Source: Streptosporangiaceae bacterium (GTDB lineage: Bacteria > Actinomycetota > Actinomycetes > Streptosporangiales > Streptosporangiaceae). Taken from it: a stretch of 6,421 nucleotides of DNA. The translations under genes were made by a program, and so were the position numbers. This document shows positions 1 to 5,955 of this stretch, piece by piece. Below the pieces are notes generated by a model. It was given only the letters and a program-made list of their open reading frames with translations, had not been told where the DNA came from and did no database searches. The DNA is taken from positions 1-6,421 of the forward strand of contig JASHYW010000012.1 of assembly GCA_030042885.1 (NCBI GenBank), in the 5' to 3' direction. The first letter of the stretch is position 1, and every line of letters begins with the position of its first letter.

Positions 1-636
1 GTCGTCTGCACGAAGAAGCAGGCCAATACTGCCCTGGCCAGGGCCGCCGGGCTGCGGACGGGGGCTGCGGACGGGATCATGGTGGATGAGCGGATGCACA
101 CCTCGGCCCCGGACGTCTGGGCGGCCGGCGACTGCATCGAGGTCCCGCACAGCGTCACCGACATCCCAGTCCAGGGCCTGTCCGGCAGCCACGCCTACGC
201 GCAGGGCAAGGTCGCGGGCACCAACGCGGCGGGCGGCCAGCGCCGCTACCAGCCGGTCAGCGTGCCGTGGGGCATGGTGGCCGGTGACTGGATGATCGGC
301 GGGGTCTCCTTCAGCGAGACGATCGCGACGGCGCTGGGCATCCCGCACGTGGTCGGCGTCGCGGAGGGCATCTCGCGCGCCCGCTATTACCCCGGAGTCG
401 AGAAGGTCAGGGTCAAGCTGCTGGCCGAGCCGAAGTCGCTCGGCCTTATCGGCGCGCAGATGGTCGGCCGCGAGGGGATCAAGGAACGCGCGGACTTCCT
501 GGCCATGGCCGTCCGGACCGGGATCACCATCAACGAGCTGGCCACCATGGAGAACGTCTACTCTCCGCCGATCGGGGCGCTGAACGAGCCGATCGCGCTG
601 GCCGCGCAGAACCTGCTGTCGGGACTGGGGTCCTGA
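1..636 (+). CDS. FAD-dependent pyridine nucleotide-disulfide oxidoreductase, CoA-disulfide reductase/NADH oxidase type (C-terminal part, 5' truncated by window)
   Basis: The frame is open from base 1, giving 211 visible residues; the start and the N-terminal FAD and NAD(P) motifs and redox cysteine lie outside the window. An ALARAAGL segment leads into VDERMHTSAPDVWAAGDC, the second FAD-contacting motif (T-S-x-P-D-x-[WY]-A-A-G-D) of class I/III disulfide oxidoreductases. After the KVAGTNAAGG segment comes the C-terminal dimerisation domain, with RARYYPG, LIGAQMVGREG and YSPPIGALNEP. These match the CoA-disulfide reductase/NADH oxidase/NADH peroxidase group more than glutathione reductases. 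There is no rhodanese or DsrE domain fused at the C-terminus; the protein ends soon after the YSPP segment. In this family NAD(P)H reduces a thiol disulfide, or O2/peroxide, through FAD and one cysteine. The substrate cannot be decided here. The next gene begins one base after the stop, so the two are probably cotranscribed. Confidence 0.88.
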   Translation, partial: VVCTKKQANTALARAAGLRTGAADGIMVDERMHTSAPDVWAAGDCIEVPHSVTDIPVQGLSGSHAYAQGKVAGTNAAGGQRRYQPVSVPWGMVAGDWMIGGVSFSETIATALGIPHVVGVAEGISRARYYPGVEKVRVKLLAEPKSLGLIGAQMVGREGIKERADFLAMAVRTGITINELATMENVYSPPIGALNEPIALAAQNLLSGLGS

Positions 637-637
637 G

Positions 638-892
638 GTGTCGTTCTCCCGCTGGCTGCGAGCCACGTCGGAGCGCTACCTGATGATCGCGGCCCAGGAG
701 AAGATCGCCGCCAAGTACGGCGTCACGCCGCCGCGCCGGCCCCGCGGCCGGGAGATCTTCTGGCTGCGGGTCTACGTGCCGGCCTACCGGGCGGTGCCCT
801 GGCCGGTCCGTTCGGCGGTCATGCGCCGCCTGCCCGGCAGCCACCGCATGACGTGGACCAAGACGCAGCAACCCGGGAGGCAGGCGAGCTAG
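638..892 (+). CDS. Small, very basic hypothetical protein (84 aa)
   Basis: I do not recognise this family. The GTG start lies one base after the stop of the preceding oxidoreductase gene, with only a weak purine run (GGGG) upstream, so expression probably depends on translational coupling. An in-frame ATG near 683 would give a protein of about 69 residues and cannot be excluded. The product has 14 Arg and 3 Lys against 3 Glu and no Asp, plus four Trp, so it should be strongly cationic. It has no cysteine, no signal peptide and no convincing transmembrane helix. The N-terminal half (about residues 1-28) looks helical. A Pro/Arg stretch follows (PPRRPRGRE), then an aromatic segment around residues 41-55. 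Frame, codon bias and packing between two real genes argue that it is coding. A role with the flanking redox protein or the downstream DsrE-like protein is only inference. Confidence 0.6.
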   Translation: MSFSRWLRATSERYLMIAAQEKIAAKYGVTPPRRPRGREIFWLRVYVPAYRAVPWPVRSAVMRRLPGSHRMTWTKTQQPGRQAS

Positions 893-926
893 CCCGGATC
901 ACTCACATACTGGTCAACAATCTGTC

Positions 927-932
927 AGGAGG
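927..932 (+). promoter_or_regulatory. Ribosome binding site deciding the start of the DsrE-like gene
   Basis: A perfect AGGAGG lies 4 bases before the ATG at 937. It makes 937 the preferred start over the in-frame ATG at 853, which would lie inside the preceding gene and add a 28-residue tail that looks unrelated to the family. The 44-base gap 893-936 is slightly richer in A/T than its surroundings, but I see no convincing -35/-10 pair in it. Confidence 0.85.
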
Positions 933-936
933 TCCC

Positions 937-1428
937 ATGCCGATCACCGTTTCCTCACCTCGCGGCGAGGCCGGCGTCGACTCGCTGTACGACACCGAAG
1001 AGAAGGTCTTCGCCGACATCAGGGCCAACCCGGGCGAGAAGGCCTTCGTTTTCATCCACTCGGTCCCGTTCGAAGGCTCGGTGTCCCTGGTCAACTTGCT
1101 CACCTCCACCCGGCTGGTGCGCAAGGGTTTCGACGTGTCGATCATCCTGTACGGCCCCGGGGTGCTGCTGGCCTCGCGGCACCGCGGCTACCCGACCATC
1201 GGTACCGAGGGCTTCCCGGGCAACCTGGCTGGGAACCGGCAGATCGAGACGCTGCTCAAGGAAGGAGCCAAGGTCTACGCCTGCCGCTTCGCCATGGGCG
1301 CTCTGTACGGATTCCGCGAGGAGGACCTGATCGATGGCGTGAAGCCGTTCAACCCGCTGGACGTCCTTGACTCCGCGCTCACCGCGTGGCGCGAAGGCGC
1401 CTTCCAGCTCAACACCTGGACCGTCTAA
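937..1428 (+). CDS. MSMEG_0572/Sll0783 family nitrogen-starvation response protein (DsrE-like)
   Basis: The product is 163 aa, close to the family length. Recognisable segments are EEKVFADIRANPGEKA (about 21-36), the highly conserved FEGSVSLVNLLTSTRLVRKG (45-64), a beta strand ending LYGPGV (71-76), VYACRFAMGALYG (113-125), and the C-terminal GVKPFNPLDVLDSAL. This is the pattern of the family named after Mycobacterium smegmatis MSMEG_0572 and Synechocystis Sll0783. Sll0783 is strongly induced by nitrogen starvation and linked to polyhydroxybutyrate accumulation; relatives sit in Nit1C nitrilase clusters tied to cyanide assimilation. The fold appears DsrE/F-like, and Cys116 is the only cysteine, in the position where DsrE-type proteins often carry one. 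No biochemical activity is established. Here it precedes nitrile hydratase genes instead of a nitrilase, with a 63-base gap to nthB holding a strong inverted repeat. The start at 937 is supported by an AGGAGG. Confidence 0.85.
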   Translation: MPITVSSPRGEAGVDSLYDTEEKVFADIRANPGEKAFVFIHSVPFEGSVSLVNLLTSTRLVRKGFDVSIILYGPGVLLASRHRGYPTIGTEGFPGNLAGNRQIETLLKEGAKVYACRFAMGALYGFREEDLIDGVKPFNPLDVLDSALTAWREGAFQLNTWTV

Positions 1429-1435
1429 CAGTCAT

Positions 1436-1473
1436 TCCCCCGGGGGCGGTCACAGGTCGGCGCCCCCGGGGGA
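1436..1473 (+). repeat. Perfect 13-bp inverted repeat (hairpin) upstream of nthB
   Basis: The arms at 1436-1448 (TCCCCCGGGGGCG) and 1461-1473 are exact reverse complements, separated by a 12-base loop. Each arm also contains the self-palindrome CCCCCGGGGG. The structure begins 8 bases after the TAA of the DsrE-like gene and ends 7 bases before the GGAGG of nthB. There is no T-run after it, so a classic intrinsic terminator is not supported. As RNA it would form a very GC-rich stem that could attenuate transcription, protect or process the mRNA, or tune translation of nthB. It could also be a protein binding site. The repeat is seen directly; the function is inference. Confidence 0.75.
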
Positions 1474-1480
1474 CCATCGG

Positions 1481-1485
1481 GGAGG
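1481..1485 (+). promoter_or_regulatory. Ribosome binding site for the GTG start of nthB
   Basis: GGAGG lies 6 bases before the GTG at 1492. With the family's invariant N-terminus (M-D-G-I-H-D-M-G-G) starting exactly there, this fixes the start. Confidence 0.85.
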
Positions 1486-1491
1486 TGACAC

Positions 1492-2151
1492 GTGGACGGG
1501 ATCCACGACATGGGCGGCATGCAGGGTTTCGGCCGCGTGCAGCCGGTGACGGCCGCTCCGCCGTTCGCCGAGCCGTGGCAGGGGAGGGCCTTCGTCATCG
1601 GGGCGTTGGCGGCCCGGATCGCGGGGACCAACCTGCACGCGTTCCGGCATGCCATCGAACGGGTGCCGCCGCGGGAGTACCTCGCGGGGTACTGGAACCG
1701 GTGGACGATCGGCGCCCAGACCATGATGGAGGACAGCGGCATCGTCACCGACGAGGAGGTGCGCGCCCGGGCCGCGCGGCTGAGCGGGCGGGACGTGCCC
1801 GAGCCGCCGCCGCCCACCCCGCACCGGCCGCAGATGCCCTCGGGCGGCGCGGGGAACCTCCGTCCGCTGGACACGCCGCCCGCCTTCGCGGTGGGCGACC
1901 GGGTGCGGGTCGCCGACCTGCACCCCTCGGGTCATACCAGGATGCCCAGGTACGTCCGGCGGCGGACCGGGATGGTCACGGCCCTGCGGCCCAGCCAGCT
2001 CTTCCCCGATACCGCCGCCCATTTCCTGGGCGAGAACCCGCAGCACTGCTACACGGCCGACTTCGACTCACGAGAGCTGTGGGGCCCCGACGCGGAGCCG
2101 TTCCGCCTCTCCATTGACCTGTTCGAGCCCTATCTGGAGCCGGCCGCATGA
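1492..2151 (+). CDS. nthB: Nitrile hydratase subunit beta
   Basis: The product is 219 aa, normal for the family (about 210-230). Nitrile hydratase converts a nitrile to the amide in the cytoplasm; beta packs on alpha and supplies residues that contact alpha's Co or Fe centre. The N-terminus [16 protein letters not shown] is the family signature. The helical part follows, with [21 protein letters not shown] (about 51-71); Arg52 sits in the place of the conserved beta arginine that bonds to the oxidised alpha cysteines. A Pro-rich linker (about 103-114) leads to the C-terminal SH3-like barrel: [25 protein letters not shown] (132-156), [30 protein letters not shown] and the ending DLFEPYLEP. Where relatives usually have Gly after PRYVR, this one has Arg157. 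The gene appears intact. It overlaps the next gene by 4 bases (ATGA), the usual beta-then-alpha order of Co-type clusters. That next gene lacks alpha's active site, so beta has no complete partner in this window. Confidence 0.95.
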   Translation: MDGIHDMGGMQGFGRVQPVTAAPPFAEPWQGRAFVIGALAARIAGTNLHAFRHAIERVPPREYLAGYWNRWTIGAQTMMEDSGIVTDEEVRARAARLSGRDVPEPPPPTPHRPQMPSGGAGNLRPLDTPPAFAVGDRVRVADLHPSGHTRMPRYVRRRTGMVTALRPSQLFPDTAAHFLGENPQHCYTADFDSRELWGPDAEPFRLSIDLFEPYLEPAA

Positions 2152-2588
2152 CCTCCGCACCCGAGCATCTCGATCCCGCCCTGAGGGTGGAGGCGCTGGC
2201 CTCATTGCTGACCGAGCGCGGGCTGATCGACGAGGCCACCGTCGAGAACTTCATCAAGACCTACGAGCAGTCCGTCGGCCCGATGAACGGCGCCAAGGTG
2301 GTGGCCAGGACGTGGACCGACCCCGAGTACCGGGCCCGGCTGCTGGCCGACGGGACCGCCGCGATCGCCGAACTCGGCTTCAAGGGCCCGCAGGGCGAGC
2401 GCGAGATCGGCGAGTGGGAGGCCGCCCGCCCCTCCGGCGAGGGCTGGAACTACTACGAGTGCTGGCTGCGCGCGCTGGAACGGCTGGCGACCAGCGCCGG
2501 ACTCGTGGCCGCCGGCGACCTGCGGGCCCGGCTCGACCTGCTGGCGGCGCGCCCCGAGGGCCACGACCACCGGCACGATTACGAGTGA
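2148..2588 (+). CDS. Fusion of nitrile hydratase alpha N-terminus with nitrile hydratase accessory-protein C-terminus; catalytic metal site missing
   Basis: The 146-aa product joins two recognisable halves. Residues about 12-84 read like the start of a nitrile hydratase alpha subunit: [55 protein letters not shown] and GPQGE. In intact alpha (about 200 aa) a strand and the C-T-L-C-S-C metal claw follow at once; here they are absent. From about residue 85 the sequence instead matches the end of the beta-like accessory/activator protein that usually follows alpha: [29 protein letters not shown], a GLV...L..R helix and a His-rich tail (H139, H141, H143). The only cysteine is C105, so the usual metal centre is impossible. 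The frame is unbroken, a GGAG lies 8 bases before the ATG, and 4-base overlaps join it to nthB and the OsmC gene. The pattern looks like a deletion of about 110 alpha residues plus the accessory N-terminus. GCGAG occurs three times at the junction (2395-2414). It may be a degenerate remnant, an assembly artefact, or a real new architecture. Confidence 0.82.
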   Translation: MTSAPEHLDPALRVEALASLLTERGLIDEATVENFIKTYEQSVGPMNGAKVVARTWTDPEYRARLLADGTAAIAELGFKGPQGEREIGEWEAARPSGEGWNYYECWLRALERLATSAGLVAAGDLRARLDLLAARPEGHDHRHDYE

Positions 2589-3022
2589 CCGCCGACTCCG
2601 ACGGCGGCCAGCCGCACACCAACTCGGTGGTGGCCCGGTGGGAGGGTGGCTGGCGGTGCCGCGTCGCCGCCGGCGGATTCGACCTGGTCGTCGATGAGCG
2701 GGAGAACTCGGGCGGCACCGGCACCGGACCGATGCCGACCGAATACCTGCTGGCCGCCATGGCCTCGTGCTATGCCCTCGCGCTGGCCTGGGCGGCCGGG
2801 AAACGGGGGATCGACCTGCCCGGCTTGGCCGTAACCGCCACCGGCACCTACGACGGCCCGCGGTTCAGCCGCTTGCAGCTGAGCGTCGAATCCGGCGCGC
2901 CGCCCGGCGTGGTGGAACGGCTCGTCGAGCCCGCCCTTCGCGTCTGCTACGTGTCCAACACGATCACCGACTCCCCGCCGATCGAGGTGTCGGTGGCCCC
3001 CGTCACCTCTCGGGAGGGCTGA
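2585..3022 (+). CDS. OsmC family protein (thiol-dependent peroxidase-like)
   Basis: The product is 145 aa, normal for OsmC/Ohr proteins. These form dimers that reduce organic hydroperoxides with a pair of cysteines. Visible features: a strand-rich N-terminus ([17 protein letters not shown], 11-27), a [20 protein letters not shown] segment (43-62) with Glu53 and the first catalytic-type cysteine Cys62 at the start of the central helix, and a second in [11 protein letters not shown] (Cys121). Both redox cysteines are therefore kept, as is the C-[PY]-V-S-N-T motif around the second. An extra Cys25 lies in the N-terminal sheet. The GTG start overlaps the stop of the fusion gene (GTGA) and lacks a clear Shine-Dalgarno, so translation is probably coupled. 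The 3' end overlaps the opposing DUF1116 gene by 20 bases. A link to cysteine oxidation state or peroxide defence in the nitrile hydratase operon is inference. Confidence 0.9.
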   Translation: MTADSDGGQPHTNSVVARWEGGWRCRVAAGGFDLVVDERENSGGTGTGPMPTEYLLAAMASCYALALAWAAGKRGIDLPGLAVTATGTYDGPRFSRLQLSVESGAPPGVVERLVEPALRVCYVSNTITDSPPIEVSVAPVTSREG

Positions 3023-4424
3023 GGCGCCGGTCCAGGTCGTTCAGCGCGTCGACAAAACAGCCCAGCGGCGCTTCCGCCACACCCGCGCCCACCTGGCCGG
3101 TCCCGTCGCTGCGGTGCAGGATCCCGGTGGTCACCGCGGGGGTGCTGCCGAGCTCTACCACCTTGCGGACGTCCACCCCGAGCGGGGTTCCCGCGCCCTC
3201 CAGCACCGGGATCTTGAACCGGCTCGACCGCCCGGCGCACACTGCCGCGAGCCGGTCGGTGAGCTCGGCCGCCGCGCGCATCTGCCCGCCCAGCAGCTGG
3301 GCCACCGCGGGCGATCCGGCCGCGGCCGCCGCGCCGAGCCCGCACAGCTCGAGCACCGCGCTGTCGCCGATGTCCCGGGCGCTGGTCTGCGGCCCCTGGC
3401 CGGGGTAGTACAGCGCGTGGCGGACCTCCGGCGCCTCGGCCAGGAACCACCGGTCCGAGCCGGCCAGCCTGATGCCGAACGTGGTCCCGTTGCGCGACAT
3501 CGCGGTCACGATCGAGGCGCCGGGGACCTGCGCCGCCCATTCGGTCAGCGACCGGGCCGCGCCCATGGCCAGGGTCAGGAAGAACAGGTGGTTGCCGGCC
3601 AGGAAACGGGCGAAGGCGGCGCTGTCCGGGCCGCCGAGCTCGACGAGGTGCGGCAGCCACTCCCGGATCAGCAGGTTCGTCGCGGCCTGGGTCCGGACGT
3701 GTACGTCGTCGCCCATGGCCAGGGCCTGCGCTGCCAGGGCTAGCACGTCGAGCGGGCCGGTGTGGGCCAGGATCCGGCCGATCACAGGCGCGGCTACCTC
3801 GCGCAAGAAAACCAGCCGGGTCACGGCTGCCTGGCTGTCGCACCCGAACCAGGCCACCTCGCCCGGCCCCTGCGAGACCGGCGCGTAGGCGGTCGTCCCT
3901 CCGGCCTCGTTCGTCAGCACATACAGCGGCGCCCGCGCCCCGAGCGCGGTCGCCATCGGCACCACCACCCGGTGCGCGTTGGCCGGGCTGAGCCTGATCT
4001 CGCCCCGGCGCAGCCGCCCGTCCGCCTCCTGCGGGTCGGCCGCCCAGCCTTCGGCCAGCGCCGCGGCCCGCATGGACCGGCGCAGCGGGTCGGGGGCGTC
4101 GGCGTAGCCGATGGCTGGCCCGCAGTGCAGCAGGGTCGGCTCCGGCAGGCCCGGCACCGCCTGCGCCACCGTGGTGAGGCCGGTCAGCATCGGGATGCCC
4201 CGGTCCAGCCGGCGCAAGATCTCGCCGTTGGCCGCCTCGATCCGCTTGGCGTGGATGCCGTACAGTCGGCCCAGTGCCGCGACCGCGTCCGGCTGGCCGC
4301 CGGCGGGTACCCGCCAGTCGACCGAGATCACCGGTGCGCCCTGCTCCCGGATCGCGTCGCCGAACAGCGGCAGGCCCACGTTGACCACGCCGACCCGGGC
4401 CGGCAGCGACACGGGAGGTGTCAT
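3003..4424 (-). CDS. DUF1116 protein, YlbE/YahG family (related to oxamate carbamoyltransferase subunit AllG)
   Basis: The product is 473 aa, about full length for the family. Family blocks in order: an N-terminal VGVVNVGLPLFGDAIREQG...VDWRVPAGG (11-43), LTNEAGGTTAYAPVSQGPGE (170-189), MGDDVHVRTQAATNLL (237-252), FLAGNHLFFLTLAMGAARS (274-292), IVTAMSRNGTTFGIRLAG (305-322), a WF...LYYPGQGP stretch (326-345), DIGDSAVLELCGLG (351-364), and GTPLGVDVRKVVELGSTPAVTTGI (412-435) with GQVGAGVAEAPLGCF near the end. In E. coli the relative YlbE (AllG) works with FdrA (AllF) and YlbF (AllH) as oxamate carbamoyltransferase in allantoin breakdown. No FdrA or AllH partner is visible here, so the substrate is open. 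A GGAG lies 6 bases before the ATG, and the preceding lyase gene ends one base earlier, so the two are coupled. It is the last gene of its operon in this window. Confidence 0.88.
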   Translation of the reverse strand: MTPPVSLPARVGVVNVGLPLFGDAIREQGAPVISVDWRVPAGGQPDAVAALGRLYGIHAKRIEAANGEILRRLDRGIPMLTGLTTVAQAVPGLPEPTLLHCGPAIGYADAPDPLRRSMRAAALAEGWAADPQEADGRLRRGEIRLSPANAHRVVVPMATALGARAPLYVLTNEAGGTTAYAPVSQGPGEVAWFGCDSQAAVTRLVFLREVAAPVIGRILAHTGPLDVLALAAQALAMGDDVHVRTQAATNLLIREWLPHLVELGGPDSAAFARFLAGNHLFFLTLAMGAARSLTEWAAQVPGASIVTAMSRNGTTFGIRLAGSDRWFLAEAPEVRHALYYPGQGPQTSARDIGDSAVLELCGLGAAAAAGSPAVAQLLGGQMRAAAELTDRLAAVCAGRSSRFKIPVLEGAGTPLGVDVRKVVELGSTPAVTTGILHRSDGTGQVGAGVAEAPLGCFVDALNDLDRRLSPPER

Positions 4425-4425
4425 T

Positions 4426-5955
4426 TCACGCTCCGTTCATTGAAACCCCGGGGTCCTGGCCCGCGGCGCCGTGGCGCGCGGCGGCCACCAGCGCTTCCTC
4501 GGCGGCGCGGTAGGCCTCCCGCCAGCGCCGTGCCTCGCCAGCCAGCTCGCGGGCCTGCCCCGCAGCCTGCTCGGCCATCCTGGTCACCTCGTCCGGAGCG
4601 GCACCGCCAAGCGTGGTCCGGCTCGCCACGATCTGCCACAGGTCCAGCGCCGCCGACAGACCGTGGCCGGTCAGGCCCAGCGGCCGTCCTATGATCTCGG
4701 CGGCCGACGCGTCCAGCAGCGCGCCGTCGATGTCGCTGCCGCGCAGCCCCGCGGCGCTGGCCTGCCGGACCGCGTGGCCGACCACCCGGTAGGCGCTGCG
4801 GTAGTCGATCCCGCAGGTCTGCATAACGTACTCGGCCAGGTCGGTGGCCTGCGAGAAGCCAGACTCGAGCGCGGCCCGCATCCGGGCCGCGTTCACCTCC
4901 AGCGTGCGGACCACGCCGGTGGTGAGCCGGGTGGTGCGCAGCGCGAGGCCCAGCGCGCGGGGTACTTCGCCGTACGCGAAGATGAGGTTGTCGCTGCGGG
5001 CCGACGGGGTCTTGGCCACCGCCAGCAGCCCGGCCAGCCTGCCGGTCAGGGTTCCGGCCGCGCCCCGGATGATGGACAGCGCGTACGGGTTCCGCTTCTG
5101 CGGCATGAGCACGCTGGCCCGGCTGTAGCCGTCGGCCAGGGTCACGTAGTCGAACTCCTGGCTGGCCCAGATCTCCAGGTCTTCGGCCAGCTTGGACTGG
5201 GTCAAAACCAGCCCCGCGGCCGCGCCGACCATGTCGAACAGGCCGTCGACCTGCCACATCGCGTCGCGAGTGTGCTCGGCGACGGTGCGGAAGCCCAGCA
5301 GGGCCGCGACGTGCCGGCGGTCGGTCCGCAGCCGGGTACCGTTCACGCAGCCCGCTCCGCCCGGGCTGGCATCGGTCCACGCCATGGCCTCGCTCAGCCG
5401 GCGGCCCGCGCGCAGCACCGGGAACGCGAAGGACAGGACATAGTGACCGAACGTCGACGGCTGAGCGTGCTGCAGGTACGTCTGGTCGGCCATCAGCGTG
5501 CCCGCATGCTCGCGGGCCCGGATCGCCAGTTCGGCGGCCAGCGCGGCGGCCGCCTCGATGAGGTCGGCCAGGTCTCCGCGCAGCCGCAGCCGGAAGGCGA
5601 CCCGGACTGCCTCCCGCCGCGGGCGGCCGGCGTGCAGCCAGCCGGCCACGTCTCCGGCCCGGCTGACGAAGTATCGCTCCCGCGAGTTGTACGGCTCGCC
5701 GTTGGCCGGGTCGTAGGGGAAGTCACCGGCCGGGATCTCGATGACCTCGAGCAGGAGCGCGAGCAGGCGCCGGGACGCGTCGGGTGGGATGACCCCGGCC
5801 GAGGCCAGGTCGAGCAGGTGGGCGAGGTCGGCCAGGTTCATGCCGTGATGCAGGATCGGGGCGTCGGCGTTCTCCAGGCCGAACCCGGCGTCGATCAGCT
5901 CGGCGGCGGGCGGCCCGGCCGGCGGCCCGGCCGCGGGGCGGGCCGCGGTGGTCAC
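4426..5955 (-). CDS. Argininosuccinate lyase-like protein (fumarase/aspartase superfamily), divergent active site
   Basis: The product is 509 aa, slightly longer than typical ArgH (about 460-475) because of a Pro/Ala-rich N-terminal tail. Superfamily regions in order: GDVAGWLHAGRPRREAV (101-117, region 1), TYLQHAQPSTFGH (159-171, region 2), SPGGAGCVNGT (197-207) and the signature loop SVLMPQKRNP (281-290, region 3); the C-terminal domain has GFSQATDLAEYVM (366-378). These enzymes eliminate fumarate from N- or O-substituted succinates. Ser281 aligns with the catalytic serine of the flexible loop; the next position, usually Ser, is Val. The region 2 His (T-H-L-Q in ArgH) is Tyr160, and the ArgH substrate-binding S-R-N-D is P-R-R-E (112-115). 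It is therefore probably not a housekeeping argininosuccinate lyase; EDDS lyase is a precedent for this fold acting on other N-succinyl amines. The GTG start overlaps the upstream stop by 4 bases. Confidence 0.85.
   Translation of the reverse strand: MTTAARPAAGPPAGPPAAELIDAGFGLENADAPILHHGMNLADLAHLLDLASAGVIPPDASRRLLALLLEVIEIPAGDFPYDPANGEPYNSRERYFVSRAGDVAGWLHAGRPRREAVRVAFRLRLRGDLADLIEAAAALAAELAIRAREHAGTLMADQTYLQHAQPSTFGHYVLSFAFPVLRAGRRLSEAMAWTDASPGGAGCVNGTRLRTDRRHVAALLGFRTVAEHTRDAMWQVDGLFDMVGAAAGLVLTQSKLAEDLEIWASQEFDYVTLADGYSRASVLMPQKRNPYALSIIRGAAGTLTGRLAGLLAVAKTPSARSDNLIFAYGEVPRALGLALRTTRLTTGVVRTLEVNAARMRAALESGFSQATDLAEYVMQTCGIDYRSAYRVVGHAVRQASAAGLRGSDIDGALLDASAAEIIGRPLGLTGHGLSAALDLWQIVASRTTLGGAAPDEVTRMAEQAAGQARELAGEARRWREAYRAAEEALVAAARHGAAGQDPGVSMNGA

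Noticed and set aside
50..75. Exact 13-bp tandem duplication (GGCTGCGGACGGG at 50-62 and 63-75) in the oxidoreductase gene
   Set aside because: Removing one copy would break the reading frame, while the present frame gives normal family sequence on both sides. It is probably a chance result of GC-rich codons and not a recent mutation.
853..936. An upstream in-frame ATG that would extend the DsrE-like protein by 28 residues
   Set aside because: The AGGAGG at 927-932 and the family N-terminus favour ATG 937, and the extension overlaps the previous gene.
893..936. A promoter in the gap before the DsrE-like gene
   Set aside because: The gap is only 44 bases and I see no well-spaced -35/-10 pair. 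The gene may simply be cotranscribed from upstream.
2395..2588. Missing alpha-subunit metal motif in another frame (frameshift explanation)
   Set aside because: The plus-strand alternative reading frame I read across this stretch gives Arg/Pro/Gly-rich sequence with no C-T-L-C-S-C. The accessory-like residues in the main frame are convincing, so a simple frameshift does not explain the gene.
3006..3017. Small hairpin (CCTC, 4-base loop, GAGG) at the convergent gene ends as a terminator
   Set aside because: The stem has only 4 bp and no T-run; this is too weak to claim in GC-rich coding sequence.
2947..3843. Alternative minus-strand open frame (298 codons) inside the DUF1116 gene
   Set aside because: The translation is Arg/Pro/Gly-rich and low in complexity; the DUF1116 frame holds all the conserved blocks.
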